NCBI GenBank assembly: GCA_045110675.1 | Contig: JBGCGJ010000013.1 | Span: 1-47,483, forward strand | DNA length: 47,483 nucleotides | Origin: JBALVT01 sp045110675 | Lineage (GTDB): Bacteria; Pseudomonadota; Gammaproteobacteria; Pseudomonadales; Halieaceae | Direction of reading: 5' to 3' | Shown here: positions 8,472-16,756 of the stretch, in pieces | Position numbering within the stretch: position 1 is the first letter of the stretch | Layout of the letters: the number at the start of each line of letters is the position of its first letter | Program-made: the position numbers and the translations under genes | The notes under the pieces: model-generated | The model's input: the letters and a program-made list of their open reading frames with translations, nothing else | Databases searched by the model: none | Told to the model about the DNA's origin: nothing

Positions 8472-9632
8472 TTGGCGTCAAAGGGTGAATTTGTGAAGTG
8501 CCATCGATACTCAGCATACAGCGAACTACCAGAGCGGTGTCACGATCTCATCGCTGAAACATCGTCATCCAACCTGTTTTTGTCAGATCTGTGGTTTAGA
8601 AATCTTATTGACTTTGGTCTTGAGCAAAACGCCTCGCTAGAAATCTTCGAAGTCGAAAACCCCTCTTTGAATCAGACTTTAGCGCTGCTATTTTTGCGTT
8701 CACCCGCAGGCCAAAATGGCTCTAGATTCGGCCACTTCGGCAATGAACAGCGCTCGTTGGCAAGTATGACGAATTTTCAAACGAGCTTTTACTCACCTGT
8801 TGTCAGCGATAAAACTGGCGATTTGAATGCCGTAGTTTCCGTGTTTGCGGCTGAGATAGCAGAGCCAGATACTGGCCTTTGGTATGTCATTGATTTCAAT
8901 TTGATGGATCAAGAGGGTCCCGTTTATCAGGCACTATCCAAGTCGCTTGGGAAAGCGGGTTATCGTTGTTACAGCTATTTTTACAAGGGAAATTGGTTTG
9001 AGGCTATCACCTCAGATACATTTTCCGAATACCTGGCTGGTCGCACCTCGAAAAATCGAAAACAGATTCAGAATTACAAGAGGAAGCTGCGTAAACTCGA
9101 AAGGTCTTTTGATGTGTCCGCTACAGTACTTACAACAGTTAACGATCTTGAAAAGATCCATGCCGCTTATCAATCAGTATATAGCGCTAGCTGGAAGGAG
9201 GATGACTATTTTCCAGCGTTTTACCCAGAACTCATCAATAAGTGTGCGGCCAATGGTAGTCTCAGGTTTCTAGTGATTAGTGTCGATGGGAAAACCGTCG
9301 CTTTTGAATTTGCCGTGGTTACGGGGTTGCAATGTGTCTTTATGCGCACAGCCTACGACCCACAATACCGACGTGACTCGATCGGAAGCATAGCGATAAT
9401 GAAAATGATCGAACATGTTATTGATGTTGATGGCGTCTCTGAAATTGACTTCGGGACGGATGACGATTCCTATAAAGGTGTTTGGTTGTCTAATCGTCGA
9501 GAACGATATGGCTTGGTTTGCTTCAATGAAAACACCTTCAGGGGAAGAATTTTAAAATATCTGTTTGTGACAGGACGATTCAAAGAGGTGGCGTTGGAGA
9601 AAGTGAAATCTCTTATCGGTTTCAGAAGGTGA
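8472..9632 (+). CDS. BioF2/FemAB-like GNAT acyl or aminoacyl transferase
   Basis: 386-aa cytoplasmic protein. The central region SKNRKQIQNYKRKLRKLE, the following helical part and the fold-typical FEFAVVTGLQCVFMRTAYDPQYRRDSIGSIAIMKMIEH match the GNAT_acetyltransf_6/BioF2-like family, relatives of FemAB aminoacyltransferases and CelD. Members transfer acyl or aminoacyl groups to sugars, lipids or peptides; the substrate here is unknown. Start is ambiguous: TTG 8472 has GAGGT six bases upstream, GTG 8493 is an alternative, and a short out-of-frame ATG at 8455 overlaps it. Sampled lines are about 42% GC against above 55% nearby, suggesting acquisition. It is followed 10 nt later by a cyclase-like gene. 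Confidence 0.8.
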   Translation: MASKGEFVKCHRYSAYSELPERCHDLIAETSSSNLFLSDLWFRNLIDFGLEQNASLEIFEVENPSLNQTLALLFLRSPAGQNGSRFGHFGNEQRSLASMTNFQTSFYSPVVSDKTGDLNAVVSVFAAEIAEPDTGLWYVIDFNLMDQEGPVYQALSKSLGKAGYRCYSYFYKGNWFEAITSDTFSEYLAGRTSKNRKQIQNYKRKLRKLERSFDVSATVLTTVNDLEKIHAAYQSVYSASWKEDDYFPAFYPELINKCAANGSLRFLVISVDGKTVAFEFAVVTGLQCVFMRTAYDPQYRRDSIGSIAIMKMIEHVIDVDGVSEIDFGTDDDSYKGVWLSNRRERYGLVCFNENTFRGRILKYLFVTGRFKEVALEKVKSLIGFRR

Positions 9633-9642
9633 CAGTACCGGT

Positions 9643-10374
9643 ATGAGTTATCAAAAAGCGAGACGGCTTTTGAAGCGCGTTTGGACACTAAATGTCCCGC
9701 GAAAAATTCCAAAAATCGTTCGGATGGTCGATCATGATCCAAGCGCCTTTACTCAGGGGCTCGCATATCATGACGGGCAACTTTATGAGAGCACGGGATT
9801 AACAAATAGCTCTTCGCTAAGAAAACTCAGTGTTGAAACGGGTGAAATCGAAAAAATTCGACCAATGCCCGAGCACTGGGCGGAGGGTATCGCCTACAAG
9901 AATGGAGAGATAGTACAGCTAACCTGGACATCTATGAAGGCCTTTGTGTTTGGCGCTGACAAATTTGATGCGTTGAGAAGTTACGAGCTCGACGGCGAGG
10001 GCTGGGGGCTGACATCAAGCGATACTGGCTTTATTAGCACGGATGGCTCCGAGAGACTCATTTTTCGTGATGACGCTTTCACAGTTACTGGAACGCTAGA
10101 GGTCAAAATCAATGGGTTTGCTTTGAAGTGGCTAAATGATCTTGTTTTTGCTCAGGGAACCGTCTTCATCAACCGTTTGGGTGATGCATCTATATACCAA
10201 GTCAGTTTATTGACGGGGTCCGTCATCAGTATTATTGACTGTAGTATTCTGCTCGATAAGGTTTCGCCACTGGGTCCGGAGGACGTTCTAAACGGAATAG
10301 CATACATTGCGGACCGTGAGGAGTTCGTTGTCACCGGTAAGAGGTGGGACAAGTTATTCTTTCTAAGATTTTAG
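9643..10374 (+). CDS. Glutaminyl-peptide cyclotransferase-like beta-propeller
   Basis: 243-aa protein of the plant-type glutamine cyclotransferase family (PF05096), which turns N-terminal Gln/Glu of peptides into pyroglutamate. Recognisable blocks are HDPSAFTQGLAYHDGQLYEST near residue 30, WAEGIAY, GEGWGLTS, LNDLVF, NGIAY and the terminal VTGKRWDKLFFLRF. Family members are normally exported, but this one opens with a basic MSYQKARRLLKRV stretch and shows no signal peptide, so a cytoplasmic site is likely. It lies 10 nt after the GNAT gene and shares its low GC, which suggests one acquired two-gene operon acting on one peptide-like substrate. Confidence 0.82.
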   Translation: MSYQKARRLLKRVWTLNVPRKIPKIVRMVDHDPSAFTQGLAYHDGQLYESTGLTNSSSLRKLSVETGEIEKIRPMPEHWAEGIAYKNGEIVQLTWTSMKAFVFGADKFDALRSYELDGEGWGLTSSDTGFISTDGSERLIFRDDAFTVTGTLEVKINGFALKWLNDLVFAQGTVFINRLGDASIYQVSLLTGSVISIIDCSILLDKVSPLGPEDVLNGIAYIADREEFVVTGKRWDKLFFLRF

Positions 10375-10468
10375 ATGTTCTAACGCGAACTAAATTCCGA
10401 GACGCTGTCATATAACTCTCGACACTGCACCACTAATTGTCAGTCCCGACATTAACAGTGGAGTTCCC

Positions 10469-12244
10469 ATGCAGCGAGCAATTATCTTTCAATCTCGGCA
10501 CCTGTTATTGCTGATCAGCACTCTTGCGCTATTTGCCTGTGGTGGCAGCGGTGGCGGTGGAGCTGCGGTGCAAAACCCACCCCAGCCCACACCGGCACCC
10601 ACTCCTGAACCAGCGCCTGAACCAATAGTTTTGAGCAGTTCTGAGGCTACTCGATTCCTGAGCCAAGCCACCTTTGGCCCTAGTGCTGATGCAGTTGATC
10701 AGCTGATAGAGTCGGGTGCTGAACGCTGGTTGCTCGATGAACTGGAAAAACCTGCTTCACTACATCTTGAAAAAGTGCTCAGCAAATTTCCTGAAGATGG
10801 ACAGTTCTTAGATGAGGTAGGGATGCCCTTACCAGGAGTCATCTTTTTGACGTCGGACTCCTTCTGGCAAACCGCCATTGAAGGCAGCGACCAACTTCGC
10901 CAACGCATGGCTTTTGCCCTGTCGCAAATTCTGGTGATATCGGCTGACAGTGATCTGGCTCTACTGCCGCAAACTGTTGCCTATTACGCTGATCTGTTGA
11001 CGACAGGAGCGTTTGGTAACTACCGGGATCTGCTGCAGGACATCACCTATTCTCCAGCAATGGCGATCTATTTGACGTATTTGCGCAATGAAAAAGCGGA
11101 TCCGCTCACGGGTCGAGTCCCCGACGAAAACTATGCCAGGGAACTCCTGCAGTTATTCACTCTCGGCTTGGTAGAGCTCAATCCCGATGGTACCCCGGTG
11201 CTCGATGCCGAGGGCAAACAGATAGAGCTGTTCGACAATTCGGATATCACCGAGTTTGCCAAAGTCTTCACAGGGCTCAGTGCCAGTGGGACGAGTTTTC
11301 GTTCGCCTTTACAACTGATACCTCTGACCGCTTACTACTCGCCGCTGACGATGTTCGATGACTTTCATTCGATGGAGAGCAAGACGTTTCTCGGCACAAC
11401 GATTCCGGCGGGGACGACTGGTGACGAAACTATCAATCTTGCCTTGGATGCCGTGTTTGCACATCCCAACGTCGGGCCTTTCTTGGGTCGTCAGCTCATA
11501 CAGCGCTTTGTGACCAGTGCTCCATCGCCTGCTTATGTTAGTCGTGTTACCGAAGCTTTTGACATGGGTGCCTATACGCTTCCTTCTGGTGTATCGGTCG
11601 GTAGTGGTGAGCGTGGAGATATGAAAGCGGTTATCGCTGCGGTCTTGTTCGACAGTGAAGCGCGTGATGATGACATGGTCACCGATCCAACATTCGGTAA
11701 ATTGCGCGAACCCGTTTTGCGTTTTACCCATTGGGCGCGGGCCTTCAAGGTCAACAGCGCTGATGCGACGAATGAACTGATTTTAAAGGATACAGGTCGT
11801 TCAGATCTTCTTGGGCAGCACCCCTATCGTTCACCCTCTGTGTTTAATTTTTACCGCCCGGGCTATATCGCCCCGGGAACTGAAACGGGCGATGCTGAGT
11901 TAACAGCACCTGAGTTGCAAATTACCAATGCCAGTACACTGGTTGGCTACCCTAATTTTATGACCGCGTTTGCCCTTGGTGTAACCCCCCAACTTAATGG
12001 TCAGCCAGCCGCTGCCTTCAGGGCTGACTATTCAACCCAAGTAGCGCTGGCCGCGGATACGGAGGCGCTATTGACCAACCTCGACGAACTTTTGACCCAC
12101 GGAAGTTTGCAAAATGATACTCGCACTCGAATTACGCAGTTGTTGAGTGAGCTGGGCAGTGAAACTGAAGATGAATTATTGCTGCGTTCCCAAATCGCCA
12201 GTGTGCTGGTGATGACCTCACCTGAATACATCGTTCTGCGCTGA
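10469..12244 (+). CDS. DUF1800-domain lipoprotein
   Basis: 591-aa predicted lipoprotein. The N-terminal hydrophobic stretch ends in lipobox LFAC (Cys24), followed by a Gly-rich and then a Pro-rich linker (residues about 25-52) before the domain. SEATRFLSQATFGPS at about 58 and the later ARELLQLFTLGL, EFAKVFTGL and HPYRSPSVFNFYRPGY segments are DUF1800 hallmarks. DUF1800 proteins are nearly always paired with a DUF1501 protein, as here, and their biochemical role is unknown. The start ATG 10469 is preceded by GGAG. A TATAAC at 10411-10416 may be its -10. Confidence 0.9.
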   Translation: MQRAIIFQSRHLLLLISTLALFACGGSGGGGAAVQNPPQPTPAPTPEPAPEPIVLSSSEATRFLSQATFGPSADAVDQLIESGAERWLLDELEKPASLHLEKVLSKFPEDGQFLDEVGMPLPGVIFLTSDSFWQTAIEGSDQLRQRMAFALSQILVISADSDLALLPQTVAYYADLLTTGAFGNYRDLLQDITYSPAMAIYLTYLRNEKADPLTGRVPDENYARELLQLFTLGLVELNPDGTPVLDAEGKQIELFDNSDITEFAKVFTGLSASGTSFRSPLQLIPLTAYYSPLTMFDDFHSMESKTFLGTTIPAGTTGDETINLALDAVFAHPNVGPFLGRQLIQRFVTSAPSPAYVSRVTEAFDMGAYTLPSGVSVGSGERGDMKAVIAAVLFDSEARDDDMVTDPTFGKLREPVLRFTHWARAFKVNSADATNELILKDTGRSDLLGQHPYRSPSVFNFYRPGYIAPGTETGDAELTAPELQITNASTLVGYPNFMTAFALGVTPQLNGQPAAAFRADYSTQVALAADTEALLTNLDELLTHGSLQNDTRTRITQLLSELGSETEDELLLRSQIASVLVMTSPEYIVLR

Positions 12245-12267
12245 AGCCCGAACCACACAGGAATTAG

Positions 12268-13659
12268 ATGATGCAAAATCGAAGAAACTTTGTTAAATCC
12301 TCGCTCGCACTTCCCATGATGATGTCAGGTGGTTCGGTTCTGGGAACAATGGGCGCTTTCAATGCGCAGGCCGCAGAGGTGGAAGGGTATCGAGCCCTGG
12401 TTTGCGTGTTTCTATTCGGAGGAATGGATTGCCACGACACTGTTCTGCCTTTTGATACCTCCTCTTACAATAACTACAGTCAGATTCGCAGTTCACTGTT
12501 GGCGTCCTACGCCAATCAACCGGGAGGATCGAGCCGAACACGCGGGTCCTTGCTGGCCTTGGATCCCGCGACGGCCAGCTTCGGTGGTAGACAATTTGCT
12601 CTGCCGCCTCAAATGGGTGCGATGCATCAGCTTTTTGAACAAGGCAACGCGGCCATTGTGGGGAATGTTGGCCCGTTGAGTGAGCCGACAACGCGCGGCA
12701 CTTTTGACAATGGGTCTGTGTCGTTACCGGCGCGGTTGTTTTCTCACAACGACCAGCAATCCACCTGGATGTCTTTTGCGCCCGAGGGGTCGCAACTGGG
12801 GTGGGGTGGTCGGTTCGGCGATGCTGTTGCGCAAAATGGCGCGAATTCCCAGAGTATCTTTTCGCAGATTTCTCTGTTTGGAAATTCGGTCTTTCTAACG
12901 GGACAACAGGTCTCTCCCTATCAAATCGGTGTAGATGGTGTTCCCACAATTCGACTACTCGAGTTGACCAGCGGAGCGCAGCGCAATTTGTTGCGGGACC
13001 ACTTCGCATCGACCGGGGCCCAGCGCAGTAATTTGTTTGAGCGTGATTTTATCAAACTTAGCGGGGTGTCACTGGACGCAAATGACACTTTGGACAATGC
13101 TCTACGCGGTGCCTCCTCAATTTCAACCCCGTTTCCTGCAAGTTTTTTGGGAGGGCAGTTGCGCGCGGTGGCCCAGACCATGGCCGCTCGAGATTCTCTG
13201 GGTGCCGCCAGACAGATATTCTTTGTTGGTTTGGGCGGGTTTGATACACATTCCGCGCAAGCGGCGGATTTGCCGGGCTTGCAGCAAGACCTTGGCGATT
13301 CCATCGCGGCTTTCTACACAGCGACGCAGGAGTTGGGCATTGCCAACGATGTCACCACGTTTACCGCCGCAGATTTTGGCCGCACGCTTACAGTTAACGG
13401 TGATGGTACAGATCATGGTTGGGGTTCCCATCACTTTGTTGTAGGAGGTGCAGTTAAAGGTGGGGATATCTATGGCGATATTCCAGTTTCCCAACTCGGG
13501 CACGATCAGGATGCCGGCAATGGACGTTTGATTCCGTCGGTGTCGGTGGAACAATACGCTGCACCCCTTGGGGCCTGGTATGGATTGAATGAAAGTGAAC
13601 TGAATCTGGCGCTGCCAGGTCTCGCTGCCTTTCCACAAGGCGGTCTCGGTTTTCTTTAG
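12268..13659 (+). CDS. DUF1501-domain exported protein
   Basis: 463-aa protein of the DUF1501 family, distantly related to the alkaline phosphatase/sulfatase superfamily. The N-terminus NRRNFVKSSLALPMM looks like a Tat signal (twin arginine), with an AQAA site near residue 35. Conserved blocks include LVCVFLFGGMDCHDTVLPF, SHNDQQSTWM, GLGGFDTHSAQ and the metal-ligand-like TAADFGRTLTVNGDGTDHGWGSHHFVVGG. It lies 23 nt after the DUF1800 gene, the conserved partner. The two probably act together in the envelope, but no reaction is established. ATG 12268 is preceded by AGGAA; an in-frame ATG follows immediately. Confidence 0.9.
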   Translation: MMQNRRNFVKSSLALPMMMSGGSVLGTMGAFNAQAAEVEGYRALVCVFLFGGMDCHDTVLPFDTSSYNNYSQIRSSLLASYANQPGGSSRTRGSLLALDPATASFGGRQFALPPQMGAMHQLFEQGNAAIVGNVGPLSEPTTRGTFDNGSVSLPARLFSHNDQQSTWMSFAPEGSQLGWGGRFGDAVAQNGANSQSIFSQISLFGNSVFLTGQQVSPYQIGVDGVPTIRLLELTSGAQRNLLRDHFASTGAQRSNLFERDFIKLSGVSLDANDTLDNALRGASSISTPFPASFLGGQLRAVAQTMAARDSLGAARQIFFVGLGGFDTHSAQAADLPGLQQDLGDSIAAFYTATQELGIANDVTTFTAADFGRTLTVNGDGTDHGWGSHHFVVGGAVKGGDIYGDIPVSQLGHDQDAGNGRLIPSVSVEQYAAPLGAWYGLNESELNLALPGLAAFPQGGLGFL

Positions 13660-13673
13660 GAACTGAGAGAACC

Positions 13674-14306
13674 ATGTATTTGCATAGCGCCACCGCGCGG
13701 TACAATTGGTCTTTGAATCAGAAGCGAGTACCTGCAGTGCCAGCGGCTCAGATCCGACAGCCTTCGCTTGAAAGCCTCAGGGCCTATCATTCTGACAGTT
13801 TCGGTTGGGCGCTGGCCTGTTGCTTCTGGAATCGTGATGCCGCGGAGGATGTATTACAGGAATCCTATTTACGTATTTTGGAAGGCAAGGCCAAGTTTGC
13901 AGGGAAGTCCTCTCCTAAAACGTGGTTTTTTGGCGTCATAAAACGCGTCGCGATGGAAACTCATCGCCAACAAAAGCGCCAGTCAGAGCTCAACATGCGC
14001 CTGGTGGCCGATGACGACAGGTCTGACGCGGCAGATGATACAGCGCAGAATTGTACCCTTGCTGAATCACTATCAGTGCAGGAAAGTTCTCGACAGCTTG
14101 CGACATGCTTAATGTTGCTTTCCGAACGGCAGCGCGAAGTATTGCATCTCATTTTTTACAGCGAGTTGACTCTGGAAGAGGCTTCTGCCGTGCTGCAGGT
14201 ATCTCTAGGGTCTGCCCGCACCCATTATCACCGAGGGAAACAGCGTTTATCTCAGCTTTTGGAAGAAGCCGAAATTGATAGCGAAGGAGTTTCGGATGAA
14301 AATTAA
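13674..14306 (+). CDS. ECF-type RNA polymerase sigma factor
   Basis: 210-aa sigma-70 family protein with only regions 2 and 4. Region 2 (about 35-100) contains WNRDAAEDVLQESYLRI and the TWFFGVIKRVAMETHR stretch of region 2.4. Region 4 (about 140-195) contains LSERQREVLHLIFYSELTLEEASAVLQVSLGSARTH, a helix-turn-helix. It begins 14 nt after the DUF1501 gene and its 3' end overlaps the next gene by 11 nt. It therefore forms a unit with a probable anti-sigma factor and a periplasmic sensor-like protein. The regulon is unknown; the upstream DUF1800/DUF1501 pair is an obvious candidate. Confidence 0.92.
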   Translation: MYLHSATARYNWSLNQKRVPAVPAAQIRQPSLESLRAYHSDSFGWALACCFWNRDAAEDVLQESYLRILEGKAKFAGKSSPKTWFFGVIKRVAMETHRQQKRQSELNMRLVADDDRSDAADDTAQNCTLAESLSVQESSRQLATCLMLLSERQREVLHLIFYSELTLEEASAVLQVSLGSARTHYHRGKQRLSQLLEEAEIDSEGVSDEN

Positions 14307-14694
14307 CAACGACATCATCGACCCCGTAGAGAAAACACTGGCCCGTCGTTTTCGAGAGCAGCGTGAGGTTGAGGCTTTGCACGCGCCAGCATTTCCGACA
14401 GGCCAGGAATTACTGATCAGGGCGTCAGCGGATGCCGCGATTTCCGGAGCATGGTTGAATGCAGTGCCCAAGTTTGCCTTGGCAGCTTCGGTGTTGCTCG
14501 CGGTCTTTTTGTATCTTAAACCCACTGTGTCGCAAGACCCAGGTGAACTGTACGCCGATATTATGGGAGCAAATACGGTTGCTACGGATTCTCTGCTATC
14601 GCTGAGTGGCACACTAGCACCACAAAGCTTAGAGGTGCCTGGGCTGTTTGATTTTGACTCGTCCTTTGATGACACGTTTGATGCAAGACAATGA
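14296..14694 (+). CDS. Single-helix membrane protein, probable anti-sigma factor
   Basis: 132-aa protein starting at ATG 14296, six bases after AGGAG and overlapping the sigma factor gene by 11 nt. It has a charged cytosolic N-terminal part of about 58 residues, one membrane helix at about 59-76 (KFALAASVLLAVFLYLKP) and a short acidic periplasmic tail rich in Asp, Ser and Phe. There is no zinc-binding HxxxCxxC motif. Position and topology fit a CnrY- or RseA-like anti-sigma factor; the sequence itself matches no family I recognise, so the role is inferred from context. Confidence 0.65.
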   Translation: MKINNDIIDPVEKTLARRFREQREVEALHAPAFPTGQELLIRASADAAISGAWLNAVPKFALAASVLLAVFLYLKPTVSQDPGELYADIMGANTVATDSLLSLSGTLAPQSLEVPGLFDFDSSFDDTFDARQ

Positions 14695-14718
14695 TTTACG
14701 AATGATGGGAGTTTAATC

Positions 14719-15186
14719 ATGAACACTTTTAAAGCGCTTTTGATTGCACTGAGTTTCTACCTTGCAACGATGGCCCAAGCAGCAGACCTTGAGGGATGGC
14801 AGGGGAAGCGGGATATCCTCAAAATGGGTTTGTATCCGCCGGATATCATTATGCGGCATCAGCAGAAGTTGGGTGTTAGTGTCGCGCAGCGCAAAAAAAT
14901 TACGGGAGCGGTAAAAGCCTTTCAATCTGATATCGCCGAGCTGCAGTGGTCTTTGGAAAACGAACAACAAATTATGCGTCAGACGCTTATAGGTCATCCC
15001 ATAGCAAGTGGAGATGCGCTGCAACAGGTTGAGCGAGTCCTGAGCTTGGAGTCGCAATTTAAGCTGGCGCACTTTAAATTACTTATAGCGATCAAAAACG
15101 AATTGAGCGACGAACAGATCGACCTCCTCCAACGGACGCTGAAGCGGCGGATGGAGGCGAAGGGCCTGTCAGTCGAAGGGAGTTAG
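14719..15186 (+). CDS. Spy/CnrX-like periplasmic helical protein
   Basis: 155-aa exported protein. The signal peptide runs to about residue 21 (cleavage after AQA). The mature part is all helical and charged, and the sequence LGVSVAQRKKITGAVKAFQSDIAELQ followed by LLIAIKNELSDEQIDLLQRTLKRRM resembles the LTxxQ-type Spy/CpxP/CnrX/ZraP hook. In CnrYXH such a protein senses metal and controls the anti-sigma factor. Here it follows the sigma/anti-sigma pair by 24 nt, so a sensor role is a reasonable inference. There is no His-rich or Met-rich metal motif that I can point to. Confidence 0.7.
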   Translation: MNTFKALLIALSFYLATMAQAADLEGWQGKRDILKMGLYPPDIIMRHQQKLGVSVAQRKKITGAVKAFQSDIAELQWSLENEQQIMRQTLIGHPIASGDALQQVERVLSLESQFKLAHFKLLIAIKNELSDEQIDLLQRTLKRRMEAKGLSVEGS

Positions 15187-15274
15187 AGAGTAGGACCATC
15201 TGTTCACAAACCCTTTGCCAAGCGAGACTTTAAGTGGCAGGCTAATTTATCGTGACACTGGCACAGGAATTGCT

Positions 15275-16756
15275 TTGGCTACTAAGTCTAACTCGATGGC
15301 TGCTGCCATGAACAAAAGCTGGAAATCCTATACCACCGGCGCATTTTTTGATGAGCTAATTACCCCCGCGGCCAGGCCCAGGGCTGTTGCACGGCAAGTG
15401 ATTAACATGCTGCAGAGTCTATCCATGGAGGAAATGCATACTCGCAGGGCAGCGGCTGAGTTGGCTATTAAGGAAATGGGAGTGTCGTTCACCGTCTACA
15501 GCGAGGGACGAAATATCGACAGGGCATGGCCCTTCGACATTATCCCCAGAGTAATTCCCGCCCGGGACTGGGAAAAAGTAAGCCGTGGACTCATACAGCG
15601 CAGTCGTGCACTGAATCGATTCATAGACGACATCTACAATAAACAATCCATTCTTGCCGACGGTATTGTCCCTGCTGACATCGTCTTGGATTCGGGAAAC
15701 TTCAAATCTCAGTGCGTCGGTGTTTCGCCCCGTTATGGTGCATGGGCTCACATTTGCGGCTCCGATTTGGTGCGTGATAAAGACGGCAAATTCTACGTAC
15801 TGGAAGATAATCTTCGCGTACCTTCTGGCGTCTCTTACATGCTCGAGAACAGGGAAGTGACCAAGCGGGTCTTACCTGAGTTGTTTGAAAATCATAGCAT
15901 CCTGCCCGTGGACGACTACCCCTCACGATTGCATAGCACACTGGCTTCGCTTTCTCCCCGCGGCCAACGACACCCGTGTATCGCTGTACTGACTCCAGGC
16001 ATTTTTAATTCGGCCTACTTTGAACACGCTTACCTGGCCCAGAGTATGGGGGCTGAACTGGTCGAGGGCGGCGATCTTTTTGTCAGCGATGATGACGTTG
16101 TTTTCATGAGAACAGTAGATGGGCCCATTCGAGTCGACGTGGTTTATCGTCGTATAGATGATGATTTTCTCGACCCAGAAGAGTTTAGAGAAGATTCGAA
16201 ATTGGGTGTTCCCGGAATCATGCGAGCGTGGAAGGCCGGTAACGTTGCCATTGCCAACGCCCCTGGCTCTGGGGTTGCCGACGACAAGGTCGTGTATGCC
16301 TATGTCCCTGATATGATCAAATACTACTTAAAAGAAAAACCCATTCTCGCCAGTGTCAAAACTTACTTGTGCATGAATGACAAAGATCGTGATTATGTCT
16401 TGGCCAACCTGGATAAGCTCGTCGTAAAGCCGGCGAACGAATCTGGAGGTTATGGACTGATGGTCGGACCCCATTCCACCAAGGCCAAAAGAGCAACTTT
16501 TGCAAAACTGATAGAAGAGAACCCGCGTAATTATATCGCTCAACCCACTTTGGCCTTGTCGACTGCGCCAACCTATATCGACGATACCGTAGAGCCCAGG
16601 CATCTCGATCTGCGGCCTTTTATACTTCAAGGTAAGGATGCATGGGTGACGCCGGGTGGTTTGACACGTGTTGCACTTGTTAAGGGGTCTTTGGTTGTGA
16701 ATTCCTCTCAGGGGGGTGGTAGCAAGGACACCTGGATCGTGGAGGCCAACAAATGA
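15275..16756 (+). CDS. Circularly permuted ATP-grasp protein (DUF404/DUF407)
   Basis: Predicted ATP-dependent amidoligase, 493 aa from the start used here. Hallmarks are ELAIKEMGVSFTVYSEGRNIDRAWPFDIIPRVIPARDW, then RFIDDIYNKQSIL, then APRYGAWAHICGSDLVRD-type sequence with VLEDNLRVPSGVSYMLENR, and near the C-terminus DKLVVKPANESGGYG and VTPGGLTRVAL. The family is predicted to link amino acids or peptides through acyl phosphates. Start is uncertain: TTG 15275 has AGGA six bases upstream, while ATG 15296 and ATG 15308 lack a clear site. The stop overlaps the alpha-E gene (ATGA), so the two are translationally coupled. Confidence 0.88.
   Translation: MATKSNSMAAAMNKSWKSYTTGAFFDELITPAARPRAVARQVINMLQSLSMEEMHTRRAAAELAIKEMGVSFTVYSEGRNIDRAWPFDIIPRVIPARDWEKVSRGLIQRSRALNRFIDDIYNKQSILADGIVPADIVLDSGNFKSQCVGVSPRYGAWAHICGSDLVRDKDGKFYVLEDNLRVPSGVSYMLENREVTKRVLPELFENHSILPVDDYPSRLHSTLASLSPRGQRHPCIAVLTPGIFNSAYFEHAYLAQSMGAELVEGGDLFVSDDDVVFMRTVDGPIRVDVVYRRIDDDFLDPEEFREDSKLGVPGIMRAWKAGNVAIANAPGSGVADDKVVYAYVPDMIKYYLKEKPILASVKTYLCMNDKDRDYVLANLDKLVVKPANESGGYGLMVGPHSTKAKRATFAKLIEENPRNYIAQPTLALSTAPTYIDDTVEPRHLDLRPFILQGKDAWVTPGGLTRVALVKGSLVVNSSQGGGSKDTWIVEANK

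Noticed and set aside
12359..13009. 216-aa minus-strand frame inside the DUF1501 gene
   Set aside because: Shadow frame; rich in Arg, Pro and His, with no family resemblance.
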